This document shows positions 16,488 to 24,886 of a stretch of DNA of 64,000 nucleotides, piece after piece. The stretch is taken from NCBI RefSeq assembly GCF_001425835.1, contig NZ_LMDP01000004.1:1-64000 (forward strand), in the 5' to 3' direction. The DNA comes from Afipia sp. Root123D2 (GTDB lineage Bacteria; Pseudomonadota; Alphaproteobacteria; Rhizobiales; Xanthobacteraceae). Each line of letters starts with the position of its first letter. The first letter of the stretch is position 1. Under the pieces are notes generated by a model. The model was not told the DNA's origin and made no database searches. It was given only the letters and a program-made list of their open reading frames with translations. The position numbers and the translations under genes are program-made.

Positions 16488-17266
16488 CGATCCTCAAGGC
16501 CACCGATATCGGCATCTCGTTTGGTGGTGTGAAGGCGATCGATGGTGTCAGCTTCTCGGTCGCGCCTGGTCAGATCCTGTCGATCATCGGCCCGAACGGC
16601 GCGGGCAAGACGACGCTCTTCAACGTTGTCTCCGGTGTTTATGTCTCCGACCAGGGGCAGGTCGAGCTATCAGGGAAAGATGTCACGGGTTTTGCGCCGG
16701 ATCGGCTCGCGGCGCGTGGCCTGTCGCGCACGTTCCAGAATCTTCAGATCTTCCAGCGCATGACCGCCGTAGAAAACGTCATGGTCGGGCGTCATCTGCG
16801 CGAAAACTGCAATCTGTTCGCCGATATGTTCAGGCTGCCGTCGGTGACGCGGCAGAACCGCGAGACGCGGGAAGCGGCGCTCGCCTTGCTCGATCAGGTT
16901 GGCCTGCACGCCTACGCGGATCAATTGGCCGGATCGCTCCCTTACGGCGCCTGCAAGCGTCTCGAGATCGCACGCGCACTGGCGGCGGAGCCGCAGGTGC
17001 TGTTGCTCGACGAACCTGCCGCGGGCTGCAACGCGGTCGAGACCGAGGAGATTGACCAGCTCATTCATCGGGTCGCCGGGCAGGGGATCGCGGTGGTGCT
17101 GGTCGAGCACGACATGAAGCTTGTCATGAAGATTTCGGATCGGATTCTGGTTCTCGAACGCGGCCGGCCGCTGGTCGAAGGCACGCCGCAGGAAGTGCGC
17201 AACAATCCCGCCGTTCTCGAAGCCTATCTCGGCAAGCATGGTGCGAGGGAGGCGAGGCGTGCTTGA
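16484..17266 (+). CDS. livG: Branched-chain-type ABC ATPase, LivG family
   Basis: The 260-residue ATPase has Walker A GPNGAGKT (36-43), a LivG-type insert, and Walker B VLLLDEPAAG. The ABC signature is unusual: family members usually have L-(S/P)-Y-G-x-Q-R-R, while this protein reads LPYGACKRLEIA. The following AAGCNAVETEE deviates from the common AAGMNPTET. Both substitutions leave the nucleotide-contacting core in place, so function is likely. It overlaps livM (4 bp) and livF (8 bp). Confidence 0.9.
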   Translation: MTILKATDIGISFGGVKAIDGVSFSVAPGQILSIIGPNGAGKTTLFNVVSGVYVSDQGQVELSGKDVTGFAPDRLAARGLSRTFQNLQIFQRMTAVENVMVGRHLRENCNLFADMFRLPSVTRQNRETREAALALLDQVGLHAYADQLAGSLPYGACKRLEIARALAAEPQVLLLDEPAAGCNAVETEEIDQLIHRVAGQGIAVVLVEHDMKLVMKISDRILVLERGRPLVEGTPQEVRNNPAVLEAYLGKHGAREARRA

Positions 17267-17963
17267 AGTCGTTGACTTGCACAGCGCCTATGGCCGGATC
17301 GAGGTGCTGAAGGGCGTCAGCCTCGAAGTGCGTTCCGGCGAGATCGTGGCATTGATCGGTTCCAACGGCGCCGGCAAGACCACACTGTTGCGCGCACTGT
17401 CCGGCGTACAGCCGATCACGCGCGGCGAGATCCGTTTTCTCGGCGAAAGTATCGAGCGTTTTCCGTCGCACCGCCGGGTCCAGCGCGGCATGACGCAATC
17501 GCCGGAAGGGCGGCAGGTGTTTGGCCCGCTCAGCGTCGAGGACAATCTGCGGCTCGGCGCGTATGTGCGCAGCGACAAGCAGATCATGGAGGATCGCGAC
17601 CGGATTTTCGCGATGTTTCCAATTCTCGCCGAGAAGCGCTATCTCGCAGCCGGCGGATTATCCGGTGGTCAGCAACAGATGCTGGCAATCGGGCGGGCCT
17701 TGATGGGAAAACCGAAACTGCTTTTGCTCGACGAGCCGTCGCTTGGCCTGTCGCCGATTCTGGTCGACCAGATTCTTGCTGCGATCGTATCGCTGAAAGC
17801 TGAAGGCATCACCGTGCTGCTGGTCGAGCAGAACGCCAGCGCGGCGCTTGAAATCGCTGATCGCGGTTACATCATTGAAACCGGGCGCATTGCCGGGACC
17901 GGCGATGGCGCAGCCCTGCTGTCAGACCCCAAGGTCAAGGCCGCGTATCTTGGTTTTGAATAA
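17259..17963 (+). CDS. livF: Branched-chain-type ABC ATPase, LivF family
   Basis: The 234-residue ATPase has Walker A SNGAGKTT, signature LSGGQQQMLAIGRAL and Walker B LLLLDEPSLGLSPILV, typical of LivF. I chose the GTG at 17259, preceded by GGGAGG, because it gives the standard family length and a start (MLEVVDLHSAYGRIEVLKGV) matching relatives. An in-frame ATG at 17238 adds seven residues. It is the last gene of the importer and converges with an MFS gene 6 bp away. Confidence 0.91.
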   Translation: MLEVVDLHSAYGRIEVLKGVSLEVRSGEIVALIGSNGAGKTTLLRALSGVQPITRGEIRFLGESIERFPSHRRVQRGMTQSPEGRQVFGPLSVEDNLRLGAYVRSDKQIMEDRDRIFAMFPILAEKRYLAAGGLSGGQQQMLAIGRALMGKPKLLLLDEPSLGLSPILVDQILAAIVSLKAEGITVLLVEQNASAALEIADRGYIIETGRIAGTGDGAALLSDPKVKAAYLGFE

Positions 17964-17969
17964 TGCGCG

Positions 17970-19172
17970 CTACTTTCGGCCGAATATCGGAAGAATGGTC
18001 ACCACGGCGGTCAGCAGCATGAACAAGGCAGTGAACGCGAAGACGCCTTGATTTTGGCCGTGGTCGATCAGCCAGCCGAAGATGATCGGCGAGATCGCGC
18101 CGCCGATATTGAAACCGGTCGAGACGATCCCGAACACCCGGCCTTCGGCGCCGCGCGGCGAAGCTGCGCGCACCAGCAAATCCCGCGACGGCGTGATGAT
18201 GCCGGACAGGAGGCCGATGGCGATCATCGCCGCCATCAGCATGACCTGCCCCGGCATGGTCCATGCGAGCACGGCGGTCAACGCGGCGGCAGCCAGCATT
18301 GCGACGGTGGCGAGCGCCGCGTGACGGTGGGTGCGGTCGGCTAGAATGCCGCCTGCCAGCACGCCGAAGGCGCTGGCAAGCAGGAAGCCTGTCAGTGCGG
18401 CATTAGCGAACGACAGGTTGATGCCGTAGCCGTGGGTCATTGCAGTCACCGAAAACGCCTGAATGCCGCTGGCGTTGAGGTTGAGCAGCACGAACATGAA
18501 CGTCAGCAACAGGACCGCTGGCGTGACGATATTCTTGTTGTCGCTCGACGCATCTGTCGCAGCGAGGGTTTTCCGGTGGGCTTCGAGGCGAGTGGCGCGC
18601 GACCCGAGGATGACAGCGGCCACCGCAAGGCTGGCAATGCCGGCAAGCGCAAAAGCCGGTCCGACGCCGAAATACCCGGCGGTGCCGAGCAGGATCGCAG
18701 GCGTCACCGCTGTACCGAGGAAGCCGGCGAAGGTGTGGATCGAAAACGCCTTGCCGAGCCGTTGGCCCTCGATTGACGATGAGAGCAGGGCATAGTCGGC
18801 AGGATGATAGACACCGTTGGCGATGCCGGCAGCAGCCATCGCGACCAGAAGCCAGGCGTAGCTCGATGTCGCGGCGAGCAACGCAAAGCTGGCGCCGCCG
18901 AGCACCAGCGCAAGCATCAGCATTCGCCACGCGCCGACCCGGTCAGTGATGAATCCCATGGGAGTCTGCACGAACAGTGACACCAGATTGAACACGGTCA
19001 GGGCCATGCCGATGGTCAGGTAACTGACACCAAAATAGGCCGGCAGCAGCGGGATCAGCGCCGGCAGTGTCATGATGTGGACATGGCTGATGAAATGAGC
19101 CGCCGATACCAGCGACAGCAGTGCCGTCTCCTGCTTACGGGCAATGATCGGTTCTGTCGCCTGAATCGTCAT
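17970..19172 (-). CDS. MFS transporter, 12-helix
   Basis: The 400-residue protein has about twelve hydrophobic helices and MFS motifs, including FVQTPMGFITDRVGAWRMLM (motif A) and GFLGTAVTPAILLG. I chose ATG 19172 (MTIQATEPIIARKQE). A longer reading to 19316 adds a Cys/Arg-rich stretch unlike MFS N-termini. It is single-gene and convergent with livF. The substrate is unknown; an organic-acid or drug carrier of the FsrR/NarK-like sort is possible. Confidence 0.85.
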   Translation of the reverse strand: MTIQATEPIIARKQETALLSLVSAAHFISHVHIMTLPALIPLLPAYFGVSYLTIGMALTVFNLVSLFVQTPMGFITDRVGAWRMLMLALVLGGASFALLAATSSYAWLLVAMAAAGIANGVYHPADYALLSSSIEGQRLGKAFSIHTFAGFLGTAVTPAILLGTAGYFGVGPAFALAGIASLAVAAVILGSRATRLEAHRKTLAATDASSDNKNIVTPAVLLLTFMFVLLNLNASGIQAFSVTAMTHGYGINLSFANAALTGFLLASAFGVLAGGILADRTHRHAALATVAMLAAAALTAVLAWTMPGQVMLMAAMIAIGLLSGIITPSRDLLVRAASPRGAEGRVFGIVSTGFNIGGAISPIIFGWLIDHGQNQGVFAFTALFMLLTAVVTILPIFGRK

Positions 19173-19491
19173 CGTTGAAGTGGCCGTTTCTCGTTTTGCC
19201 TTGCAGCATCTCAAAGGACGCCGATCGGGAGCGACGCACCGGCGCCATACATAACAGATGTCGCGGTGCGAACCAGACGCCGGTGACCGGCATTTTTGCG
19301 CTGCCCGTCTGCACAAACCGGTGGTCCGGATGCGGCTGCCGTCAGCTTGTCGAGGGGATGCGCCATCTGTTCAACCGAGCTGTAGTGGCGGCGGGATGTG
19401 CGGGTGAGGGCTCTCATCGGAGCGGGCGAGGTATTCAGCGCCGGGCGATCTGAAAGAGCGTGATCGCCCCAGCACGACACGCTGGCTTCAG
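19173..19491. other. Intergenic stretch without a credible gene
   Basis: This region lies upstream of the MFS gene and before the crotonase-like remnant. All frames carry stops or lack family resemblance. It must contain the MFS promoter on the minus strand, but no convincing boxes were seen. Confidence 0.4.
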
Positions 19492-19641
19492 GTGCTGACC
19501 TCGCGCGACGACAATTTCAAGGAAGGCGTTCGCGCATTCTTCGAAAAGCGGAAGCCGGATGCTGGCAGCGAGTTGATCTATCCGCGAGAGCCGATTTGTC
19601 CGCAACTGGCTGACGAAAGGTGGAACCAAGTTCCAACATGA
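19492..19641 (+). pseudogene. C-terminal remnant of a crotonase (enoyl-CoA hydratase/isomerase) gene
   Basis: One frame reads VLTSRDDNFKEGVRAFFEKR then KPDAG, ending at TGA 19639-19641. The pattern F-x-E-G-x-x-A-F-x-E-K-R-K-P is the standard C-terminal tail of enoyl-CoA hydratases and PaaG-type isomerases. No crotonase body or start lies upstream: the frame is closed by TGA at 19405, and the sequence before the tail does not resemble the family. I infer a decayed gene end, possibly of a former paaG or paaF. The match is short, so chance cannot be excluded. Confidence 0.45.
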
Positions 19642-19646
19642 CGGTT
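19622..19646 (+). promoter_or_regulatory. EcfG-type (general stress sigma factor) promoter
   Basis: GGAAC (19622-19626), a 16-nt spacer and GGTT (19643-19646) match the alphaproteobacterial EcfG consensus GGAAC-N16/17-(c/g)GTT. It lies 38 bp before the DUF3309 start. The -35 is also part of a TGGAAC-CAA-GTTCCA palindrome. Confidence 0.55.
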
Positions 19647-19683
19647 AAGTCATGCATGCGGGCTCATTGACTGAGGTGTTCAT

Positions 19684-19848
19684 ATGTCGATCGGTACTAT
19701 CATTCTTATCATTCTGATCATCGCCCTCCTGGGCGGGTTCAGCGGCTTGGGCGGCGGACCGTTTTACGGCACCGGCTACTATGGCGGCGGCGGTCTCGGC
19801 CTGCTCATCATCATTCTGCTGATCCTTGTTCTGATGGGTCGAATCTGA
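19684..19848 (+). CDS. DUF3309-family small membrane protein
   Basis: The 54-residue protein is MSIGTIILIILIIALLGGF, then a Gly/Tyr-rich stretch (GGGPFYGTGYYGGGG), then LGLLIIIILLILVLMGRI-like hydrophobic residues. This two-helix hairpin with a glycine-rich loop and a G-R-I end is the DUF3309 layout. Function is unknown. It has a GAGG site upstream, an EcfG-like promoter and its own terminator, so it is probably a monocistronic stress-induced gene. Confidence 0.8.
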   Translation: MSIGTIILIILIIALLGGFSGLGGGPFYGTGYYGGGGLGLLIIILLILVLMGRI

Positions 19849-19861
19849 CCGGCCCGTAAAC

Positions 19862-19890
19862 AAAAAGGCCGCCTCAAGGGCGGCCTTTTT
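19862..19890. terminator. Bidirectional terminator between DUF3309 and lysR genes
   Basis: A 12-bp stem, AAAAAGGCCGCC (19862-19873) and GGCGGCCTTTTT (19879-19890), has a 5-nt loop. The A- and T-runs let it work for both converging transcripts. Confidence 0.92.
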
Positions 19891-19902
19891 CACTATGGAA
19901 TC

Positions 19903-20838
19903 CTAGTCCGTGTCGGGCGCGTCAATCGTGTCGTGAGGGTTCATCCATTTGCGGTGTTCGGCAAAACCTTCCGTCAGAAGGTCGATGAAGCTGCGCACCT
20001 TGCTCGACAGATGATGACGATGCGGATAGGCCGCGTTGATGGCGAATTCGATCGGTGAATAGCCGCGCAGCAGCCGCACCAGACGGCCGGACCGGATGTC
20101 GTCAGCGATGATGAAACTGGGCGCGAGGAAAATACCCTGACCCGAAAGCGTGAGCTGACGCAGCAATTCGCCGCTATTGGTGACGGCGTTGCCGCTCACG
20201 TGGACCGATTGCGTTTTGCCCTTGGCCGCTTCGAAATGCCATTCGTTGCCATAGGGATAAAACGCATACTGCAAGCAGTTGTGGTCGGCGAGGTCAGCGG
20301 GTGTTTGCGGGACCGGGTGCTTGCCCAGATAGGATGGCGCGCAGCACACGATATGCCGCCATGGGGTCAGACGTCGTGCGACCAGACTTGAATCCGGCGG
20401 CAGCAGGGTGACGATCGCAAGATCGATCCGATGCTCCACCAGATCGATGATCCCTTCGCCGACCGTGAGATCGATGGCGACGTCGGGATAGCGGGTAAGG
20501 TATTGATCGACGATCGGTGCGATGAACCGGACGGTGTGGATGCTGGTATAAAGCTTGAGCGATCCGCGCGGCGTCGAGTTCAGCGAGTTCGCGATCCGGT
20601 CGGCTTCGTCCAGTTCGACCAGAATGTTCTTCGACCGTTCGTGGTAGGCCTTGCCGATCTCGGTGAGGCTGACCTTGCGGGTGGTGCGGTTAAGCAGCCG
20701 CACACCGAGCCGGTCTTCGAGCGCCTGAATGTGATTGCTGACCATGGTCACGGACATATTCATCCGTCGTGCTGCGGCGGAAAATCCGCCGCATTCGACG
20801 ACCTGGCCGAACACCGTCAGACTTGTGAGCCGATCCAT
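19903..20838 (-). CDS. LysR-family transcriptional regulator
   Basis: The 311-residue regulator has an N-terminal winged HTH (MDRLTSLTVFGQVVECGGFS, then ALEDRLGVRLLNRTTRKVSL) and a type-2 periplasmic-binding-like effector domain (LKLYTSIHTVRFIAPIVDQY onward). It belongs to the CrgA/DsdC-like branch that often sits beside efflux or dehydrogenase genes. It is divergent from the emrA-like gene, with 131 bp between starts. A 26-bp element in that gap recurs before emrB and may be its binding site. Confidence 0.88.
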   Translation of the reverse strand: MDRLTSLTVFGQVVECGGFSAAARRMNMSVTMVSNHIQALEDRLGVRLLNRTTRKVSLTEIGKAYHERSKNILVELDEADRIANSLNSTPRGSLKLYTSIHTVRFIAPIVDQYLTRYPDVAIDLTVGEGIIDLVEHRIDLAIVTLLPPDSSLVARRLTPWRHIVCCAPSYLGKHPVPQTPADLADHNCLQYAFYPYGNEWHFEAAKGKTQSVHVSGNAVTNSGELLRQLTLSGQGIFLAPSFIIADDIRSGRLVRLLRGYSPIEFAINAAYPHRHHLSSKVRSFIDLLTEGFAEHRKWMNPHDTIDAPDTD

Positions 20839-20870
20839 GGCGACCTCGGATTATCCACTACAGGTTGATG

Positions 20871-20896
20871 ATCCTTCCAAATTTTAGCTGATTATC
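20871..20896 (+). promoter_or_regulatory. Repeated 26-bp element, copy 1 (upstream of emrA-like gene)
   Basis: This element reads ATCCTTCCA-A-ATTTTA-GCTG-ATTATC and is matched at 22 of 26 positions by the copy at 22217-22242. Together with preceding bases it forms GATGAT-N18-ATTATC. It lies 73 bp before the emrA-like ATG. A LysR operator or shared promoter element is inferred. Confidence 0.6.
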
Positions 20897-20969
20897 AGAT
20901 ATGCCGAAAGACTGCATCTTCCGTGCACGTAAGCGCCGCTGCCATCGGCGATCATCACGGGAGGATGTC

Positions 20970-22217
20970 ATGAGCGAGATGCCGCGTCGAGAATATTTTG
21001 AGCAAGACGTTGTATTTACTGATGAATCGTTGCCGGAGGAAACACCTCCGAAGCCGTCTCAGCGGCTCGGCCGGACCGTGATCAAGAAGGGTCTGTTCGC
21101 GCTGGCGTTTCTGGCGGGCGCCACGGCATTGGTTGGCTACGGTCACCATTACTGGACCACGGGGCGCTTCATCGAATCCACCGACGATGCCTATGTGAAG
21201 GCGGACTACACCACTATCGCCCCCAAGGTGCCGGGCTACATTTCCGAGGTTCTGGTTCAGGACAACCAGCGCGTCGCCGCTGGTCAGGTTCTGGCCCGCA
21301 TCGACGACCGCGACTTCCGCGCTGCGCTCGCGCAGGCGCGGGCCGAGGTCGGCGCCGCGACCGCTGCCATCGACAATCTCGCGGCACAGATCGACCTGCA
21401 GCAATCACTGATCGCGCAGGCCAAGGCCGCGCTCGACTCCTCGCAGGCTTCGCTGGCGTTCGCCGATGCCGACGCCACCCGCTATCGCGATCTGATGAAG
21501 ACCGGATCGGGCACGATTCAGCGTGCGCAGCAGACGGAATCGATCCGGGGGCAGGCGGCAGCGCAGACGCAGCGCGATCAGGCAGGATTGATCGCGGCGC
21601 AGAAGAAGATCGCGGTCCTCGCCACTGAAAAGGAAAAGGCCGAAGCGCAGCTTGCGCGAAGCAAGGCGCTGGCCACGCAGGCTGAACTCAATCTGTCCTA
21701 TGCCACGATTACGGCACCGGTGAACGGCACGGTGGGCGCGCGCTCGCTGCGGATCGGCCAGTTCGTCAATGCCGGCACGCAACTGATGGCGGTGGTGCCG
21801 CTGCATGCGACCTATATCGTCGCCAACTTCAAGGAAACCCAGCTCACCTACGTGCGTGACGGACAGCCGGTCGAGATTCGGGTCGATGGCTTTCCGGACG
21901 TGACGCTCACGGGGCGCGTCGACAGCGTGTCACCGGCGAGCGGGCTCGAATTCGCTCTGCTGCCGCCGGACAACGCCACCGGCAACTTCACCAAGATCGT
22001 CCAGCGCATCCCGGTGAAGATCACCCTCGATGACTCCACCTTGAACGGGTTGCTGCGCGCCGGGATGTCGGTCGAGCCCAGCGTCGATACCAAAGCCGCC
22101 GTCGTGGAGGCCCGTCGCGGCCAGTCGCTCGCCCGTGATGCCGCGACCGGGACCAGCCCGCGCGATGGCCACCAAGCCAAGGCGGCACCCCGGGCAGCTT
22201 CAACTCCGGCTGGATAA
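20970..22217 (+). CDS. emrA: EmrA/HlyD-type membrane fusion protein
   Basis: The 415-residue periplasmic adaptor has one N-terminal membrane helix (about 33-52: GLFALAFLAGATALVGYG). A lipoyl-like half (ESTDDAYVKADYTTIAPKVP), a long alpha-helical coiled hairpin (about 115-235, Ala/Gln-rich) and the second lipoyl half (LSYATITAPVNGTVGARSL) follow. ATG 20970 follows GGGAGG; an upstream in-frame ATG at 20901 has no such site. It bridges the MFS pump encoded next to an outer-membrane channel not found here. Confidence 0.9.
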   Translation: MSEMPRREYFEQDVVFTDESLPEETPPKPSQRLGRTVIKKGLFALAFLAGATALVGYGHHYWTTGRFIESTDDAYVKADYTTIAPKVPGYISEVLVQDNQRVAAGQVLARIDDRDFRAALAQARAEVGAATAAIDNLAAQIDLQQSLIAQAKAALDSSQASLAFADADATRYRDLMKTGSGTIQRAQQTESIRGQAAAQTQRDQAGLIAAQKKIAVLATEKEKAEAQLARSKALATQAELNLSYATITAPVNGTVGARSLRIGQFVNAGTQLMAVVPLHATYIVANFKETQLTYVRDGQPVEIRVDGFPDVTLTGRVDSVSPASGLEFALLPPDNATGNFTKIVQRIPVKITLDDSTLNGLLRAGMSVEPSVDTKAAVVEARRGQSLARDAATGTSPRDGHQAKAAPRAASTPAG

Positions 22218-22242
22218 TCCTTCCATATTTTACCGAATTATC
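22217..22242 (+). promoter_or_regulatory. Repeated 26-bp element, copy 2 (upstream of emrB-like gene)
   Basis: ATCCTTCCA-T-ATTTTA-CCGA-ATTATC starts on the last base of the emrA-like stop codon. With preceding bases it gives a perfect GATAAT-N18-ATTATC dyad and contains TTC-N11-GAA. It lies 53 bp before the emrB-like ATG, suggesting that the pump gene has its own regulated promoter. Confidence 0.6.
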
Positions 22243-22295
22243 GCGCCTGTCTTTGCAGAGCATGTTTCCTCGCACGCAACAAGGAGCCTTGTGTC

Positions 22296-23912
22296 ATGAG
22301 CGCCCAAGCTGTTTCCGGTGCGGCGTTTGTCCCGAACGACAACGCTCAGGCTGCAAAGCCGGCGGCGCCTGAGGGTTCCGCGAAAATGTGGATCGCCGTG
22401 GTCGGCTCGACGCTCGGCGCCTTCATGGCGGTGCTCAACATCCAGATCGTTAACGCCTCGCTGGCCGACATCCAGGGCGCGATCGGCGCGGGTATCGACG
22501 ACGGCGGCTGGATTTCCACCTCCTATCTGATCGCCGAGATCGTGGTCATTCCATTGACGGCGTGGCTCGCCCGGGTGTTCTCGGTGCGCGCGTATTTGCT
22601 CACCAACGCCGTGCTGTTCATGGTGTTCTCGATAGCCTGTGCGTTCGCACAAAACCTTGGCCAGATGATCGTGCTGCGTGCGATCCAGGGTTTCACCGGC
22701 GGCGTGCTGATCCCGATGGCTTTCACCATCATCATCACCCTGCTGCCGAAGGCGAAGCAGCCGGTCGGTCTCGCGCTGTTCGCACTCTCGGCGACGTTCG
22801 CCCCGGCGATCGGTCCGACTATCGGCGGCTATCTGACCGAGAACTGGGGTTGGGAATTCATCTTCTATGTCAATCTCGTTCCTGGCGTGCTGATGATTGC
22901 GATGCTGTGGTTCTCGCTCGACCGCGCGCCGATGAACCTGTCGCTGCTGCGCCAGGGCGATTGGGCCGGAATCGCCACCATGGCGATCGGTCTCGCCGCG
23001 CTGCAGACTGTGCTCGAGGAGGGCAACAAGGAAGACTGGTTCGGATCCGACTTCATCACGCGGCTGTCGGTGATTGCCGCGATCTCGCTGTCGCTGTTCG
23101 TGTGGGTCGAACTGCGCAGCGACAAGCCGCTGCTCAACCTCCGGCTGCTGGCACGGCGCAATTTCGGCTTTGGCATTCTCGCCAACTTCCTGCTCGGCAT
23201 CGTGCTTTATGGCTCAGTGTTTATCCTGCCGGTCTATCTGGCACGGGTTCAGGGCTACAACTCCGAGCAGATCGGCATGGTGCTGGCATGGACCGGCCTG
23301 CCGCAGCTTGTGCTGATCCCGCTGGTGCCGCTGCTGATGAAGCGGTTCGACGTCCGTATGGTAATCGCCGCTGGGTTTGCACTGTTCGCCGCCAGCAATT
23401 TCATGAACGTCCATATGACGGTGAACTACGCCAGCGACCAGTTGCTCTGGCCGAACGTCGTCCGCGCCGTCGGACAGGCCATGGTGTTCGCGCCGTTGTC
23501 GGCCATCGCAACGTCCGGCATCGAGCAGGAGAATGCGGGATCCGCGTCCGCGTTGTTCAATATGATACGCAATCTCGGCGGCGCCATCGGTATCGCGGTG
23601 CTGCAGACTTTCCTGACCAAGCGCGAGCAGTACCATTCCAATGTCATGGTGCAGTCGGTGTCCATGTTCGAGGAGGCGACGCGCGACCGGATCGATCGTC
23701 TCACCGCGTACTTCCTCAGCCACGGCGTTGCCGATCATGCGACCGCGGCGCACAAGGCTGTGATCGCGATCGCGTTGCGGGTGAGGCAGCAGGCCAATAT
23801 CATGGCGTTCAGCGATGCGTTTTATTTCCTCGGAGTAGCTTTGATCGTCGCGCTTGCGGCAACCCTGTTGCTGAAAAAGCCCGATCACCTCGCCGGTGGC
23901 GGCGCCCATTGA
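22296..23912 (+). CDS. emrB: EmrB-type MFS multidrug efflux pump (DHA2, 14-helix)
   Basis: The 538-residue pump has about fourteen hydrophobic segments. It shows DHA2 motifs: MAVLNIQIVNASLADIQGAI in helix 1, WISTSYLIAEIVVIPLTAWL, and motif C-like APAIGPTIGGYLTENWGWEF. EmrAB pumps expel hydrophobic toxicants and aromatic acids by proton antiport. AAGGAG precedes the start. The fusion-protein gene is 78 bp upstream and an AhpD-like gene 44 bp downstream, so a three-gene stress/efflux unit is likely. Confidence 0.92.
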   Translation: MSAQAVSGAAFVPNDNAQAAKPAAPEGSAKMWIAVVGSTLGAFMAVLNIQIVNASLADIQGAIGAGIDDGGWISTSYLIAEIVVIPLTAWLARVFSVRAYLLTNAVLFMVFSIACAFAQNLGQMIVLRAIQGFTGGVLIPMAFTIIITLLPKAKQPVGLALFALSATFAPAIGPTIGGYLTENWGWEFIFYVNLVPGVLMIAMLWFSLDRAPMNLSLLRQGDWAGIATMAIGLAALQTVLEEGNKEDWFGSDFITRLSVIAAISLSLFVWVELRSDKPLLNLRLLARRNFGFGILANFLLGIVLYGSVFILPVYLARVQGYNSEQIGMVLAWTGLPQLVLIPLVPLLMKRFDVRMVIAAGFALFAASNFMNVHMTVNYASDQLLWPNVVRAVGQAMVFAPLSAIATSGIEQENAGSASALFNMIRNLGGAIGIAVLQTFLTKREQYHSNVMVQSVSMFEEATRDRIDRLTAYFLSHGVADHATAAHKAVIAIALRVRQQANIMAFSDAFYFLGVALIVALAATLLLKKPDHLAGGGAH

Positions 23913-23956
23913 CCCACGACCCTTTTTCTCACCTCGATTGAAAACAGGAGAAGATC

Positions 23957-24418
23957 ATGCAACCGAGACTGAACCCCTACAAAATCGCTCCCGATGCGAT
24001 GAAGCCGCTGTTCGCGATGGAAGAGAGCGTGCAGGCCAGCGGTCTGGAGCGATCCCTGATCGAACTGGTCAAGATCCGCGCTTCGCAGATCAATGGCTGC
24101 GCCTATTGTATCCACATGCATACAGCCGATGCGCGAGCGCAGGGTGAAAGCGAGCAGCGCATTTACCTTCTCGACGCATGGCGCGAGTCGCCGCTTTATA
24201 CTGACCGCGAGCGCGCCGCGCTGGCCTGGACCGAGGCAGTGACGCTGGTGTCGCAGACCCACGTTCCTGACAACGTCTACGAGCAACTGCACGGAAGTTT
24301 CTCGGAAGAAGAAATCGTCAAACTGACGATGCTGGCGGCCACCATCAACGCATGGAATCGAATTGCGATCAGCTTCCGCTCGATCCACCCGGTGAAGCCG
24401 GTCAAGGCAACCGCTTGA
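23957..24418 (+). CDS. AhpD-like carboxymuconolactone decarboxylase family protein
   Basis: The 153-residue protein carries the AhpD/CMD core LIELVKIRASQINGCAYCIH with the redox pair C-A-Y-C followed by IHMH, and the usual WRESPLYTDRERAALAWTEA segment. AhpD-like proteins use the CXXC pair for peroxide-linked redox chemistry. It has AGGAG upstream and probably ends the efflux operon, with a strong terminator 26 bp downstream. Confidence 0.9.
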   Translation: MQPRLNPYKIAPDAMKPLFAMEESVQASGLERSLIELVKIRASQINGCAYCIHMHTADARAQGESEQRIYLLDAWRESPLYTDRERAALAWTEAVTLVSQTHVPDNVYEQLHGSFSEEEIVKLTMLAATINAWNRIAISFRSIHPVKPVKATA

Positions 24419-24443
24419 GATCACGTCCTGCGATTTGATGTGC

Positions 24444-24475
24444 AAAAGGCCGCCCGAAGGCGGCCTTTTGTTTTG
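24444..24475. terminator. Bidirectional terminator between the AhpD-like and DUF2171 genes
   Basis: CAAAAGGCCGCC (24444-24455) pairs with GGCGGCCTTTTG (24460-24471) across CGAA, followed by TTTT. It serves both converging genes. Confidence 0.9.
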
Positions 24476-24491
24476 ATTCAAGCCGAAATGA

Positions 24492-24725
24492 TCAGGCGGC
24501 GTTGCTCCATTGCGATGTTACCTCGTTGGCCGCTTTCTTGAGATGAACATGGGTGTCGACGTGATCGATCCATGACACCGGGATCAGGTGATGTTTGCCG
24601 TCCGGCGCATCGTTCTTGGTGAGTTTGATCGTGTCGGTTCCATCGAAGTGGTCGACCTTGCCGACCTTTTGGCCGTCGGAGGCCAGCACGTCCATGTGCT
24701 CCTTGATGTGCAGCGTATTCGCCAT
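24492..24725 (-). CDS. DUF2171-family small protein
   Basis: The 77-residue protein begins MANTLHIKEHMDVLASDGQK, then VGKVDHFDGTDTIKLTK, HHLIPVSWIDHVD and VHLKKAANEV. This is the PRC-barrel-like DUF2171 pattern (an I-x-x-x-M-x-V-x-x-x-D-G-x-x-V-G-x-V-D start). Function is unknown. A CAGGAGG ribosome site precedes ATG 24725. It stands alone between a terminator and the DeoR gene. Confidence 0.82.
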   Translation of the reverse strand: MANTLHIKEHMDVLASDGQKVGKVDHFDGTDTIKLTKNDAPDGKHHLIPVSWIDHVDTHVHLKKAANEVTSQWSNAA

Positions 24726-24886
24726 GGGTCATCCTCCTGTTGGCTGTTAAGTCAACGCATCGCGCGCGCGATGGTTCATATCGGAACAATGTCCGCGAAA
24801 GTTCCGCTGGGCCGGCGAACAAGATGGTTGCGGGAGGGCGATTGCGTAAAATCGGTTGAAGTCAACGCATGGAGCAGACCGCGCGA

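Noticed and set aside
24782-24806. CGGAAC-N13-GTTCCG palindrome upstream of the DUF2171 gene as an EcfG promoter
   Set aside because: The spacer is 13, not 16-17, and no GTT lies at the right distance on the minus strand.
24749-24870. Direct repeat AAGTCAACGCAT at 24749-24760 and 24859-24870
   Set aside because: Twelve bases, two copies, no further symmetry and no target-site or operator context; kept only as a curiosity.
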